Positions 46,728-54,979 are shown, counted from the first letter of the stretch. The stretch is DNA of 64,000 nucleotides from Candidatus Hodarchaeota archaeon (GCA_016840285.1 JAEOSR010000137.1:1-64000); one strand, 5' to 3'. Notes: a model not told the origin generated them from the letters alone. Numbers and translations: made by a program.

Positions 46728-46912
46728 TTTCAATCCTCACGAAGGAGGAACGCTCCTTTCAACTCGAAGACCAACATTAACTTTTACTTATACGCTAGGA
46801 TTTTAATCCTCTCAAGTGAGGAACTCTTCTTGCAACGAAGCCTATGATGCAGGAACTAATTGTTGGTATGATCAATTTCAATCCTCGCAAGGGAGGAAAC
46901 CTTTTCTGTAAC
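46727..46912 (-). CRISPR. Decayed three-repeat CRISPR array
   Basis: Repeats at 46727-46763 (37 nt), 46800-46836 (37 nt) and 46875-46912 (38 nt) with spacers of 36 and 38 nt. On the minus strand they begin GTTGCAA-like and end GATTGAAAT (one ends GATTAAAAT), the hallmark tail of many archaeal repeats, with an internal CCTC/GAGG stem. The first two are identical at 29 of 37 positions, so the array is degenerate and probably inactive. No cas1/cas2 is nearby; a Cas6-like gene and a RAMP remnant lie 11 kb away. Confidence 0.6.
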
Positions 46913-46940
46913 TTCACCGAAAAATGCTTCTATTCTATTA

Positions 46941-47174
46941 TTAGGGAGGTTTAAAGGGATACTCTGGAGGCAAATCAACTGTGATCTCCCATTCACCCCC
47001 CACATAAGGTGTGTTTGGTTTTCCTTTAATATTCGCTTTATAATGATGAAGGTCATTGTTAACAATAACCCATCTAACAGGGCTTGTTTTCGGTGGATAT
47101 GTCTTCAACATTCGTTTGAACTCTTCTCTAAGCCTTCTAGAGTGTAAATCTTGCACGTTGGTATCATCCTTCAA
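46941..47174 (-). pseudogene. Truncated duplicate of the E2 gene
   Basis: 77 codons. Residues 8-77 match the N-terminal 70 residues of the intact E2 (61 of 70 identical), then the frame stops right after YPFKPP, before HPN and the catalytic Cys. It therefore cannot carry ubiquitin. Downstream sequence is CRISPR-like, so truncation and repeat insertion may be one event. Start is TTG 47174 or GTG 47156. It lies divergently upstream of the UEV-ubiquitin-E1 operon, perhaps the ancestral E2 position. Confidence 0.75.
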
Positions 47175-47377
47175 AGTTTACTGGTCTGTTCTCATTGGTA
47201 ATCAAAATTTAATTTCTTTTAGTGCAAAAGATCACTTATATTTTCTCCACACTTCGCCGATATTTAAAGCTGTGGTTGGTAAGTAGAAGAAATGGTACAA
47301 AATGAGTTACCTTTTTAAGGTCAAGAGACTGACTAATCCTGCACATATTTTCTTCTAATAACGGGTGATCGAAAAAA

Positions 47378-48166
47378 ATGGAAGATACCCAAACTGATGT
47401 TTCCCAATGTAACGGTTGTGGAGCTCCCCTTCATGTTAGACCAACATTCCAACATCCTGTAAAGTGTGAATACTGTGATCTTTCAAATTACTTGAAACGA
47501 ACAGCTATTACACCAACAGAAGCGAAAATGATGGATGAAGCGGAAAAAGCAGAAAGTTACTATTTCATTTATCAGGAATCACAAAAAATACTGGAAAACT
47601 TCCCAGGGGAATTCGTTGGTGATGAAGTAGGCAAATTAAGAATTAAGATGCAAGTCAATGAATATGCTTTCCCTCTTTTAATCGTGTTAGATGATTTACC
47701 TGACCGACCTTATATTGATGGCCCTTCTAAGCTAAGGGAAGTCTTAGATTGTGAAATAAATGATTTGGAAAATATGAAAAACTGGTCACCTGGTTCAAGT
47801 TCAGTTTTAGATGTTTTAGAAGAGATTCATCTGAAAACTGCTGAGCGAATGCCCCAAGTTATGGGAGAACCCGTTTCAGTATCAGAACCCTCTGCTACTC
47901 AAGAAGAACGCGATCCTCTCATACGTCAAATTCTTACTAATTATGACGCATCAGCATCGAAGAAAGAGATTGCTGTAAGATTCTACGCCCAGGATGGCGA
48001 AGTGATAAATTTTACAATTAAGAGAAAAAAGAATCTACCCATAGGTCTCGAAAGTGAAACTCTTACCAAATATCCGCTTATTCGTGGACCTTTAGAAGAT
48101 TATGCGAAAGGAAGAATTGATATTCTTACTACACTCTCAGAAATCGAACGAATGTTTTATACTTAA
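47378..48166 (+). CDS. Zinc-ribbon protein with RWD/UEV-like (inactive E2-like) domains
   Basis: 262 residues. A zinc ribbon (CNGCGAPL ... CEYC, about 11-33) is followed by a segment (about 65-155) with E2/RWD order: LRIKMQVNEYAFPLLIVLDD, then RPYID, then SSSVLDVLEEIH, without a catalytic Cys or HPN. A second, shorter unit (about 180-262) repeats a similar pattern. It probably binds ubiquitin or the E2/E1 rather than catalysing transfer. It is the first gene of the ubiquitin-E1 operon (20 nt before ubiquitin). The fold assignment is inference; an unrelated adaptor is possible. Confidence 0.6.
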   Translation: MEDTQTDVSQCNGCGAPLHVRPTFQHPVKCEYCDLSNYLKRTAITPTEAKMMDEAEKAESYYFIYQESQKILENFPGEFVGDEVGKLRIKMQVNEYAFPLLIVLDDLPDRPYIDGPSKLREVLDCEINDLENMKNWSPGSSSVLDVLEEIHLKTAERMPQVMGEPVSVSEPSATQEERDPLIRQILTNYDASASKKEIAVRFYAQDGEVINFTIKRKKNLPIGLESETLTKYPLIRGPLEDYAKGRIDILTTLSEIERMFYT

Positions 48167-48186
48167 ATTAAGCAGAAGGTGAAAAA

Positions 48187-48507
48187 ATGAGTAAAAAGGA
48201 TGTTGTTTGGGATTCCAGTTCTACAGGGAAAGCTCCTGATAATGGTATTGAGAAAATGATTAAAGTTCGTTTTAAAGATCCACAGCTTCCTCCAGATCAG
48301 AATATTCGGGAAAAATATATTAATATTAATGGGACCGTTTTTCAGGCTATCATTGCGGCTCGTGATGCCTTTAATATACCGGAAGTTGTGCCGATCGCTT
48401 TATTATTTAAGGGAAGAAGAATGAATCCTTCAAATAATCTCTCTTCCTATGGAATAGAGCAAAATGCTATTCTTATGATCGTTCCAGATCAAATTAAAGG
48501 AGGATAA
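48187..48507 (+). CDS. Ubiquitin-like modifier ending in Gly-Gly
   Basis: 106 residues. Beta-grasp fold: MIKVRFKDPQLPP, a helix TVFQAIIAARDAFNI, VPIALLFKGRRMNPSNNLSS and YGIEQNAILMIV. The frame stops directly after DQIKGG, so the conjugation-ready C-terminus needs no processing. About 22 N-terminal residues precede the fold. It lies between the UEV-like gene and the E1 gene in one operon. Sequence identity to eukaryotic ubiquitin is low, but order and ending are clear. Confidence 0.88.
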   Translation: MSKKDVVWDSSSTGKAPDNGIEKMIKVRFKDPQLPPDQNIREKYININGTVFQAIIAARDAFNIPEVVPIALLFKGRRMNPSNNLSSYGIEQNAILMIVPDQIKGG

Positions 48508-48545
48508 TATCCTCTTCTATTAATTTCAAAGGATCATTTCATGCT

Positions 48546-49778
48546 ATGACCCGAGATCTTCCTTCTTCTTCTAAATATGACAGACAGGAACGATTAGCTC
48601 TTTGGGATCAACATATTATAGAAAATAGTGCGATTTTAGTGGCAGGTGTGGGAGGGACTGGTAGTGAACTGGTTAAAAACTTGGCTTTATTAGGTATTGG
48701 TAGCCTTATTCTAGTCGATGATGATACAATCGAATATTCGAATTTAAATCGCCAAATGTTATTCAAGGAGGAAGACGTAGGGCAGAAGAAGGCAAAAATT
48801 GCCAAAAAAAGGATTCAAAAACAATTTAATCCTGATATTAAAATCAAACAATACTCAAACAAATTACAAAATATACCTCAAAAGATTTTTCAGAAGGTAG
48901 ACATCATTGCTGGCTGTGTAGATAACTATTTGGCACGACAATATCTCAATGCGATGGCAATTGAACTGAAGATTCCTTTGATTGATTCAGCAACGGATGG
49001 GTATTTTGGTCAAATTCAGTATATAAAACCAAGAATAACAGCTTGTTTGGCTTGTGAAACGCATCCACCACCAGATGAGACTCGAGTATTGACAGCTCCG
49101 TGTACTTTAGTAGGAGTTCCTCGTGTGAGGGAACATTGTGCTTGGAAAGCTCTTTATGAATTCAATGCAAAACATGAGAGGGAGCCAGTAGAAACCTCGC
49201 CTGAAGATATTACAGAGCTAACAAAATTTGCGAATAGTTGTACTAAAGAACATAATTTCGGACAATTCAATAAAAAAGAGCTTCTGCAATTAATTCTTTT
49301 TCATGTACCCAGTTTGATCACTGTTAACGCGGTAATAAGTGGAATACAATCGCAAGAAATAGTGAAATCTCTTTTTTTAGAGAAAAAAGAGTTTTTAAAA
49401 GAATCAGAGCGAACAACACTGAATAATTTACTGAAAGCTCAGAGATTTCGGATTCCACATTTTTCTGTTTATTCAGCTTTAACAGGAACTATAAATACAT
49501 TCGATCTGGTTCCCGATCCAAGTTGTTTGGTATGTGGCCAATCTAATTCCACAAAACATAGTGGACAAACTATAGTTGTAGATCGTAAAGCACTTTTTGG
49601 ATCTATTCTTGACACAATCCGCCAGGAACATAAAAAAGATTATATCGGATTCCGAGGAAATTTCCTCCTACCTGAAGATGAAACCATCCAAAAGATCCTT
49701 TCTGATGGTGACAGGATAACTCTCAGTTCTGTAGATGAGGAGGAGGAGATTAGGTTGCAATTAATATTCCGAGATTAA
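48546..49778 (+). CDS. E1 ubiquitin-activating enzyme
   Basis: 410 residues. Adenylation domain with GVGGTGSE (about 33), LVDDDTIEYSNLNRQ and DNYLARQYLN; zinc ligands CLAC (about 165-168) and CLVC (about 331-334). The putative catalytic Cys186 lies in APCTLVGVPRVREHC, the CT(I/L)xxxP...HC pattern of eukaryotic E1 subunits rather than bacterial ThiF/MoeB. The last 75 residues look like a beta-grasp ubiquitin-fold domain that would recruit the E2. ATG 48546. It follows the ubiquitin gene by 38 nt. Confidence 0.92.
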   Translation: MTRDLPSSSKYDRQERLALWDQHIIENSAILVAGVGGTGSELVKNLALLGIGSLILVDDDTIEYSNLNRQMLFKEEDVGQKKAKIAKKRIQKQFNPDIKIKQYSNKLQNIPQKIFQKVDIIAGCVDNYLARQYLNAMAIELKIPLIDSATDGYFGQIQYIKPRITACLACETHPPPDETRVLTAPCTLVGVPRVREHCAWKALYEFNAKHEREPVETSPEDITELTKFANSCTKEHNFGQFNKKELLQLILFHVPSLITVNAVISGIQSQEIVKSLFLEKKEFLKESERTTLNNLLKAQRFRIPHFSVYSALTGTINTFDLVPDPSCLVCGQSNSTKHSGQTIVVDRKALFGSILDTIRQEHKKDYIGFRGNFLLPEDETIQKILSDGDRITLSSVDEEEEIRLQLIFRD

Positions 49779-49791
49779 AAGGAGAAAAAAA

Positions 49792-50106
49792 TTACTCTTT
49801 GAAAAACAGTCGGATCTTGTCTCTTCTTTTTGGGATTATTGGATTGATTTTCGGGTTAATATATGGTTCTTTGAAACCATGATCGGTGGGTTGATCATAA
49901 GTCAACCTGTCATAAAGGCTAGTGGTTATTCGGTCTCGTGATTTGGGAGTGGTTGTAGGTTTTTTGTAGAATTTCCGAGTAGCTCGTGGGCGGTGTTGGG
50001 AAATAACCGTGCGTTTTCCACACTTAGGGCAATACCAACTTCCAGAAATGGGGAGATCTCGCGGAATATACCCACAGTTTGTACACTTAATTTCTTTCTG
50101 AGCCAA
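49792..50106 (-). CDS. Small zinc-ribbon protein in the ubiquitin cluster
   Basis: 104 residues. KCTNCGYIPRDL ... YCPKCGKR gives four Cys, a zinc ribbon rather than an eight-ligand RING, so it is not a small RING finger E3. A basic, Arg/Lys-rich tail follows. It lies on the opposite strand between E1 and the UFL1-like gene, and its function is unknown. Confidence 0.6.
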   Translation of the reverse strand: MAQKEIKCTNCGYIPRDLPISGSWYCPKCGKRTVISQHRPRATRKFYKKPTTTPKSRDRITTSLYDRLTYDQPTDHGFKEPYINPKINPIIPKRRDKIRLFFKE

Positions 50107-50250
50107 TATAATGATTCCTCACGTCATTTTCACAATTTTTCTACTCTGCAAGAGAGTAAAGAATATATAAAAATACATTTCTAATTTTCAATAAGAGGAC
50201 AAATATTCCATGCTATTATATTCTTTCAGCAAGAGATTTGAGTGAGATTA

Positions 50251-52002
50251 ATGTTCGGGAGAAAGAGACATAAATGGTTGACAGAAGCTCAAATGGCACA
50301 GATTCCTATCAAATTGCGTGAAATGGCCCCAAAAGAAAATCCAAGTGATGTTGCTTCATTCCTGCGGACAAAAATTGGTTCAAAGGAACTGAATGGCTTT
50401 GTCAGTTTTGATGACAAGAAATTTATCCCTACTATCTTCCTTCAACAATATATAGCTCGTGAATTAACAAAGGGTTATGTAGACATCTGTGATGTTATTG
50501 ACAATACAAATTTACCAGGTGAGTTGTTAGAAACCCAGATTAGCATGAATGCGCAGAATTTTGATGGTTTTTTTGATCTTATCCATCGTAAGTTTTTCAC
50601 ACTCCAAGGAGCTAAAACTGAAGTTAAACAGATTTTAAGCAGTACTACCTCCTTAGACTTAAAATTTCTTTTAAACAAACTTTATTGGACTGAGGATCAC
50701 CTCGAAGGCATCATAGAACTTCTAGCCAAAGATGGTCAATTCATTGGATACATTGATCCCATAAGTCAGCGAATACACAATTTTACTGATTTAAACTTCT
50801 CTTCCTCCTCAGGTCTACAGAGAAATATAAAGAGACTTAATCGCTATATAAATACCAGTTTTTTATTGGAATCAGAAGTTTCACTTAATCACATCAGTAA
50901 ATTGACACGACTATCTAAAGAAGAATGTCTTGAACTCCTGGAAAAAAACCGTGAAGAACTTAAAATTATCTTTTCAGCCAATTATGAATATTTATATCCT
51001 ACTATGGACATAATAAACCAAGTATTAAAAGATGTATTCGTCTACAGAGAAATTCCAATTGAATTTTGGCTTCAACGACTTGATGTAGACAGGGCTGAAT
51101 TTTTCAATATACTCCAAATTCTAAATCAAAGTTTGAAAGGAACCTTGAATGACGTTGAATTCAAAGCTCCATCTTTAAGAGAATGGTTTGAAAATGGAAT
51201 TGGAGTTGAAGATTTAGCTTCTTCATTAAATCTAGACCCATTGAATCTCTTAAATCGACTTCACAAGTTGGCACGACTCTTTGGACTCCGAATTATCGCT
51301 GGAGAAACCGCTGATCCATTTTTAGTTAAAGGTGTAAAACACTTTGAGGTTTTTTGCCAGGTGGATACTTCTTCGTATACTGATCCTCATTTATATTTCG
51401 AATGTCAAAACTGTAGACGGATAATGTGCTCAAATTGCCGTTCCATAGGAAGCACACATGTATGTCCATTTTGTGGAAACATCTCAGCGTTTATTATTGA
51501 TCTCCCGAGGCATTGCTCCCAATGTATGGTTAATTACACTCATTCATATAATTTACTCGATGCTGAGGAATGTCATTTTTGTAAAAAAGGTCCTTTAAAG
51601 TTAGGATGGACTGAATACGAACTCCCTTATTCAAAAAAACCTGAATCCGATTCAGTTCTTTTTGAGTTCCTTGAGCAAACTTCTAAAGCGGAAATCCCCC
51701 TCCGAGAAATCTTTTCTTTATTGAATCGGTCTGATAGTGAGACAATAACCTTAATAGAAGACCATATTCTTCATGGAACGATTCAAGGCTGGATTTCCAT
51801 TCAAAAAATGATCTTACGATTAGAAAAACAAAAAGAAGAGTTTCTCTGTGGTGTCTGTGAACTCCCCCACGAAGATTCTACAAGATATTCATGCGCATCC
51901 TGTAGTACAAAAGTCTGTACAGACTGTTTCAAAGAAATTAGCTCTGTAGGAATGATATTCTGCCCCGCATGTGGCGGAAATCTTGAACAGGAAACTCAAT
52001 AA
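50251..52002 (+). CDS. Winged-helix protein with UFL1-like N-terminal half and RING-like C-terminus (candidate E3)
   Basis: 583 residues. About residues 45-145 follow the UFL1 pattern: FIPTIFLQQYIARELTKGYV, D(I/V)xxxI, then NLPGELLETQI and repeated winged-helix units up to about 370. Next is a Cys-rich zone (CQNC...CSNC...CPFC, then CSQC...CHFC, about 385-445). The end (about 533-575) has eight cysteines, C-x2-C-x11-C-x2-C-x4-C-x2-C-x11-C-x2-C, a RING-type cross-brace spacing. The location after ubiquitin and E1 supports an E3 role. ATG 50251 (MFGRKRH) is preferred to GTG 50242. Assignment is by motif reading. Confidence 0.65.
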   Translation: MFGRKRHKWLTEAQMAQIPIKLREMAPKENPSDVASFLRTKIGSKELNGFVSFDDKKFIPTIFLQQYIARELTKGYVDICDVIDNTNLPGELLETQISMNAQNFDGFFDLIHRKFFTLQGAKTEVKQILSSTTSLDLKFLLNKLYWTEDHLEGIIELLAKDGQFIGYIDPISQRIHNFTDLNFSSSSGLQRNIKRLNRYINTSFLLESEVSLNHISKLTRLSKEECLELLEKNREELKIIFSANYEYLYPTMDIINQVLKDVFVYREIPIEFWLQRLDVDRAEFFNILQILNQSLKGTLNDVEFKAPSLREWFENGIGVEDLASSLNLDPLNLLNRLHKLARLFGLRIIAGETADPFLVKGVKHFEVFCQVDTSSYTDPHLYFECQNCRRIMCSNCRSIGSTHVCPFCGNISAFIIDLPRHCSQCMVNYTHSYNLLDAEECHFCKKGPLKLGWTEYELPYSKKPESDSVLFEFLEQTSKAEIPLREIFSLLNRSDSETITLIEDHILHGTIQGWISIQKMILRLEKQKEEFLCGVCELPHEDSTRYSCASCSTKVCTDCFKEISSVGMIFCPACGGNLEQETQ

Positions 52003-52027
52003 TCAAAAAAGTTAATCAATTTCGAAT

Positions 52028-52918
52028 TCATTGCATTTGAGCCTTAACTTGAGCTAGCTTCTGCGAGTATTTGTCAGTCAGCTTTTTATACTTTTCCTCG
52101 GATATTTTCCCGTTTAGAAACATTTCATCGGCTTGTTCAAGCATTTGTTCATATTTCTTTACTTTCTCTGTAATAACATCAAGCTCTTTTCTTTGTTCTG
52201 CTAATTCCTGTTGTTGTTCCAGGACTTGTTTTTCAATTTCATATGATAATAGAGTCTGATATTCATCAGGTACCTTAAAACCCCCGATGTCCAATCCAAC
52301 TAGTTCTAGGCCCCATCGAGATGTTTCAGGCCCAAGTTCGGATCGAGTTTGGATTTCTAAGCTTCTACGTTCCTTAAGTAATTCAGGTACCGTATAACGT
52401 GACATTACATGTTTCACTGCGGCAATTATTGTTTGTTTAACCCAATTTTTCAATTCAATTCCAGAGTAATACTGCTTATGTGAAACCACGTTCATAATAA
52501 AATTACGGGGATTAACCACTCTCATACGAGAGATACCATAGCAACCCACCATGATATTATCAGAAGTATAGACTCCTGGTGTTCCCCATTTAATGATGAA
52601 TTCGCGTTTCGTCACCCAGATAATTTCACTACCAGGCCGTTTGGCACTCTTCTCGAGTTGATAGATACCACTTCCAGCTACTCCTACTAATGACCCTGAT
52701 TGCAATAATATAGCATTTTCAGGATCTTTAACAATGAATCCATCATACTTCCGAAAACTATCATAATCTTCGGATTTTATCCTACTTATCAATGAACTTT
52801 CTGTTTCTGGTCCAAAATCGGAACTCAAGATAGTTTTTCCTTTAAATTTTTTTGTTCCGATATGCACAGCATCTCCTATTCTGCGAAATAATCCACCAAA
52901 CTTCTCTACTTCTGCCAT
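52028..52918 (-). CDS. SPFH/band-7 domain protein
   Basis: 296 residues, stomatin/prohibitin superfamily. The SPFH part (about 15-215) includes REFIIKWGTPGVYTSDNI and RSELGPETSRWGLELVGLDI, closest to the YdjI/virion-core-like branch. A C-terminal coiled coil (about 218-295) follows. No transmembrane helix is visible, so membrane association would be peripheral. Its start is 10 nt downstream of the EAP30-like gene, so they probably form one operon. Confidence 0.82.
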   Translation of the reverse strand: MAEVEKFGGLFRRIGDAVHIGTKKFKGKTILSSDFGPETESSLISRIKSEDYDSFRKYDGFIVKDPENAILLQSGSLVGVAGSGIYQLEKSAKRPGSEIIWVTKREFIIKWGTPGVYTSDNIMVGCYGISRMRVVNPRNFIMNVVSHKQYYSGIELKNWVKQTIIAAVKHVMSRYTVPELLKERRSLEIQTRSELGPETSRWGLELVGLDIGGFKVPDEYQTLLSYEIEKQVLEQQQELAEQRKELDVITEKVKKYEQMLEQADEMFLNGKISEEKYKKLTDKYSQKLAQVKAQMQ

Positions 52919-52928
52919 CAGATTTCAC

Positions 52929-53915
52929 CTACCAATCGTTATCCCCATACAATCCAGGAAAATAATATTGATCTCCTGTATCAAGAGATGAGACTTTTCG
53001 AGCTATTTTTTGCTCAACTAGACTTTCAAGAACTCTAACCACGCGCTGTTGATCCCATTTCGTTCCCAATATAACATCCTCCAGGGTCACGAATCCCTTG
53101 TTAACTGCTAAATCAAATACTTTTCTCGCATCACTCCCTAGAGTAACAGGAACAAATTCTACTATCTTTACGCCTGCTCTTTTAGAAATTCCTTCAATAA
53201 GAGCTTGTTTTATCAGTCGTTTGCAGGATTTTTCTAGATCTTTGGTTGAAAATTTAACATCAGGAACCTGGTTTTTTAAAGCTGTATAGAGGTTTGCAAG
53301 CGAAATATAACCACCAGAACTTGCACGAAGATTTTTTCCATACTCAAGAATTAAATCATCAAGTGTTTGTTCAAATTTTCCTTTTCCAAATAGTTTAGGC
53401 TTCTTAGTAGCATCTAAAGCTGTTACAGTCAATGCACGGCCTTCTTTTCGAAGCAATTCTTGTTCTAATTGTTTAATTCGCGCATCATATTTCTTCTGTA
53501 AGTTTTTGATGTTCTCTGTTGAAACAGGAGCTCCATCAGCTAATTTCTTTTGAACCTGAACAACCTCGTTCAATCGAGTGATTTGTTCGCGAATTTCACG
53601 AATCTCCTCACGAACATCCAGACCCTCTTCACCAAAATCAAGATCCTCTGCTAATCGTACTGATTGATCTGCTATTCGCTCACAGAGAATAGATGCAAGT
53701 AGCTGTGCAACCCTTATTTCACCGCTAGATTTGAGATTAGATATTGATTGGTCAGGATGGAGAATGAAGTCAGGTATGGTTTCACCTATGTATCGGATTT
53801 CTTCGAATCTTGTATAAATTTTAATTGTAATATCAGCAGCACTTCGAGCATTAGTTGAAACACTACTATTTAAACGTGTCAAGGCGTTGCTGGCTTTTAA
53901 GAAGGATTCTTTCAT
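52929..53915 (-). CDS. ESCRT-II Vps22/Vps36 (EAP30)-like protein
   Basis: 328 residues. An N-terminal helical region and coiled coil (about 95-165) precede two tandem winged helices (about 195-325): GGYISLANLYTALKN, FSTKDLEKSCKRLIKQ, then VTLEDVILGTKWDQQRVVRV, and a final QYYFPGLY. That order and spacing match the EAP30 family (Vps22/Vps36) of ESCRT-II. Asgard archaea are known to encode such proteins next to ubiquitin genes. Co-directional with the SPFH gene. Moderate confidence: a generic double winged-helix protein is the alternative. Confidence 0.6.
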   Translation of the reverse strand: MKESFLKASNALTRLNSSVSTNARSAADITIKIYTRFEEIRYIGETIPDFILHPDQSISNLKSSGEIRVAQLLASILCERIADQSVRLAEDLDFGEEGLDVREEIREIREQITRLNEVVQVQKKLADGAPVSTENIKNLQKKYDARIKQLEQELLRKEGRALTVTALDATKKPKLFGKGKFEQTLDDLILEYGKNLRASSGGYISLANLYTALKNQVPDVKFSTKDLEKSCKRLIKQALIEGISKRAGVKIVEFVPVTLGSDARKVFDLAVNKGFVTLEDVILGTKWDQQRVVRVLESLVEQKIARKVSSLDTGDQYYFPGLYGDNDW

Positions 53916-54299
53916 GAATTAAGTCACCACTCTTGGATATATTGCTGATTTCAAAAAGGAGCTTTCAGCTCATCTATAACAGGCACTCTGAACCAGATAT
54001 TCCACTTATATTTGCATTAGTCACGTTTTCTATCTTTTTAAAGCTTTATGTTGGGGCGTTTTCTGACATGTACCTTGGCTATTCAACGTTTTCTGACTAC
54101 ATAATCCTTGTCATCGTAGTTGTTATGAAGAATAGAACTAGTATTCAAGAATAGTCGGTATCATTAATGCTTTATCTCAATTGATCACTAAAATACTCCT
54201 TTAAAGGAGGTAATAGACCCTATTTTTGACTCTGCCTTTGTTCACTCTGCTCAATAATACATCTTGTTTAAAATACGCTTTCTCAAATAACTAAATAAT
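53916..54299. other. Intergenic region
   Basis: 384 nt between the EAP30-like gene and the acetyltransferase gene. A 73-codon plus-strand frame (53933-54154) has no ribosome site or family resemblance and I do not call it. A GGAGG at about 54205-54210 is not followed by a credible frame. No RNA gene seen. Confidence 0.5.
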
Positions 54300-54806
54300 T
54301 CACGAAGAATGGATTGGGGTTTTAGGAACTTTCTGAACCATTAAATATGCTGATTCAAAGTCTCGATAATAATGACGAATTTCTTTTAAGATTTCATAAC
54401 CTAATGATTTATAGAGATTTACTGCTGGAATATTTGTTACTCGAACTTCTAAATAAAGTTCATTTACTCCCTGTTCAATCATAGCTTCAATTGATTCCTT
54501 TAGCAATTCTGATGCAAAACCTTTTCTTCGATATTCTGATTTTATAGCAATGCTCACAGTATGCCCTTTCTTTGAACGATGAAAGATAGAGTAATGACTT
54601 AGTCCTTTCTCAATCCGAGCCATTGTATACCCAATTAGCTCCCCATTCATCTCTGCAATCAAGAAAGCAGAAGGTAATTCTGAATAAATTGTCCGAAAAA
54701 AACTTTCTGGATAGTTTTCTGGTAATGTTTCTCTATTAATCTCCATAACTTGATCTAAGTCTTTTAATTCGAACCTTCGGATGGTTATTGATGATTGTTC
54801 TGTCAC
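54300..54806 (-). CDS. rimI: GNAT N-acetyltransferase, RimI-like
   Basis: 168 residues. The acetyl-CoA loop lies in SIAIKSEYRRKGFASELL (R-x-x-G-x-A) and the C-terminal motif is LEVRVTNIPAVNLYKSLGYE, both as in RimI/Naa-type enzymes that acetylate protein N-termini. Start is GTG at 54804-54806, overlapping the nop10 stop (GTGA), so it is translated as part of the S27e-aIF2alpha-nop10 unit. Confidence 0.85.
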   Translation of the reverse strand: MTEQSSITIRRFELKDLDQVMEINRETLPENYPESFFRTIYSELPSAFLIAEMNGELIGYTMARIEKGLSHYSIFHRSKKGHTVSIAIKSEYRRKGFASELLKESIEAMIEQGVNELYLEVRVTNIPAVNLYKSLGYEILKEIRHYYRDFESAYLMVQKVPKTPIHSS

Positions 54807-54979
54807 AATAATCCCCGTTGTTTAGCAAGTTCTTTCATTTTCCGCCTATATTTAGCATATTTATCATAAGGAGAAAATTTTGGTGGATACGCGCTATGAA
54901 ATCTTTCCCCACATTTATCACAAATTTCCTTTGATTTATCAATAGTGTAGCTACATGTACACTTTCTTAACAGGCGCAT
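54803..54979 (-). CDS. nop10: H/ACA RNP protein Nop10
   Basis: 58 residues. Zinc-ribbon start RLLRKCTCSYTID...CDKCGERF followed by SAYPPKFSPYDKYAKYRRKM, the signature of archaeal Nop10, which binds Cbf5 in H/ACA guide RNPs that make pseudouridine. ATG at 54977-54979 and TGA at 54803-54805. It overlaps the rimI start. Located after aIF2-alpha, the usual archaeal arrangement. Not on standard ORF lists because of its size. Confidence 0.93.
   Translation of the reverse strand: MRLLRKCTCSYTIDKSKEICDKCGERFHSAYPPKFSPYDKYAKYRRKMKELAKQRGLL

Noticed and set aside
46856..47065. 69-codon minus-strand frame across the CRISPR repeat and E2 fragment
   Set aside because: Out of frame with E2 homology; chance frame over the junction.
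49792..50106. Small RING finger protein of the Caldiarchaeum-type ubiquitin operon
   Set aside because: Only four cysteines, a zinc ribbon; RING needs eight ligands.
53933..54154. 73-codon plus-strand frame with hydrophobic stretch
   Set aside because: No ribosome site, no family features, AT-rich DNA that yields hydrophobic frames by chance.
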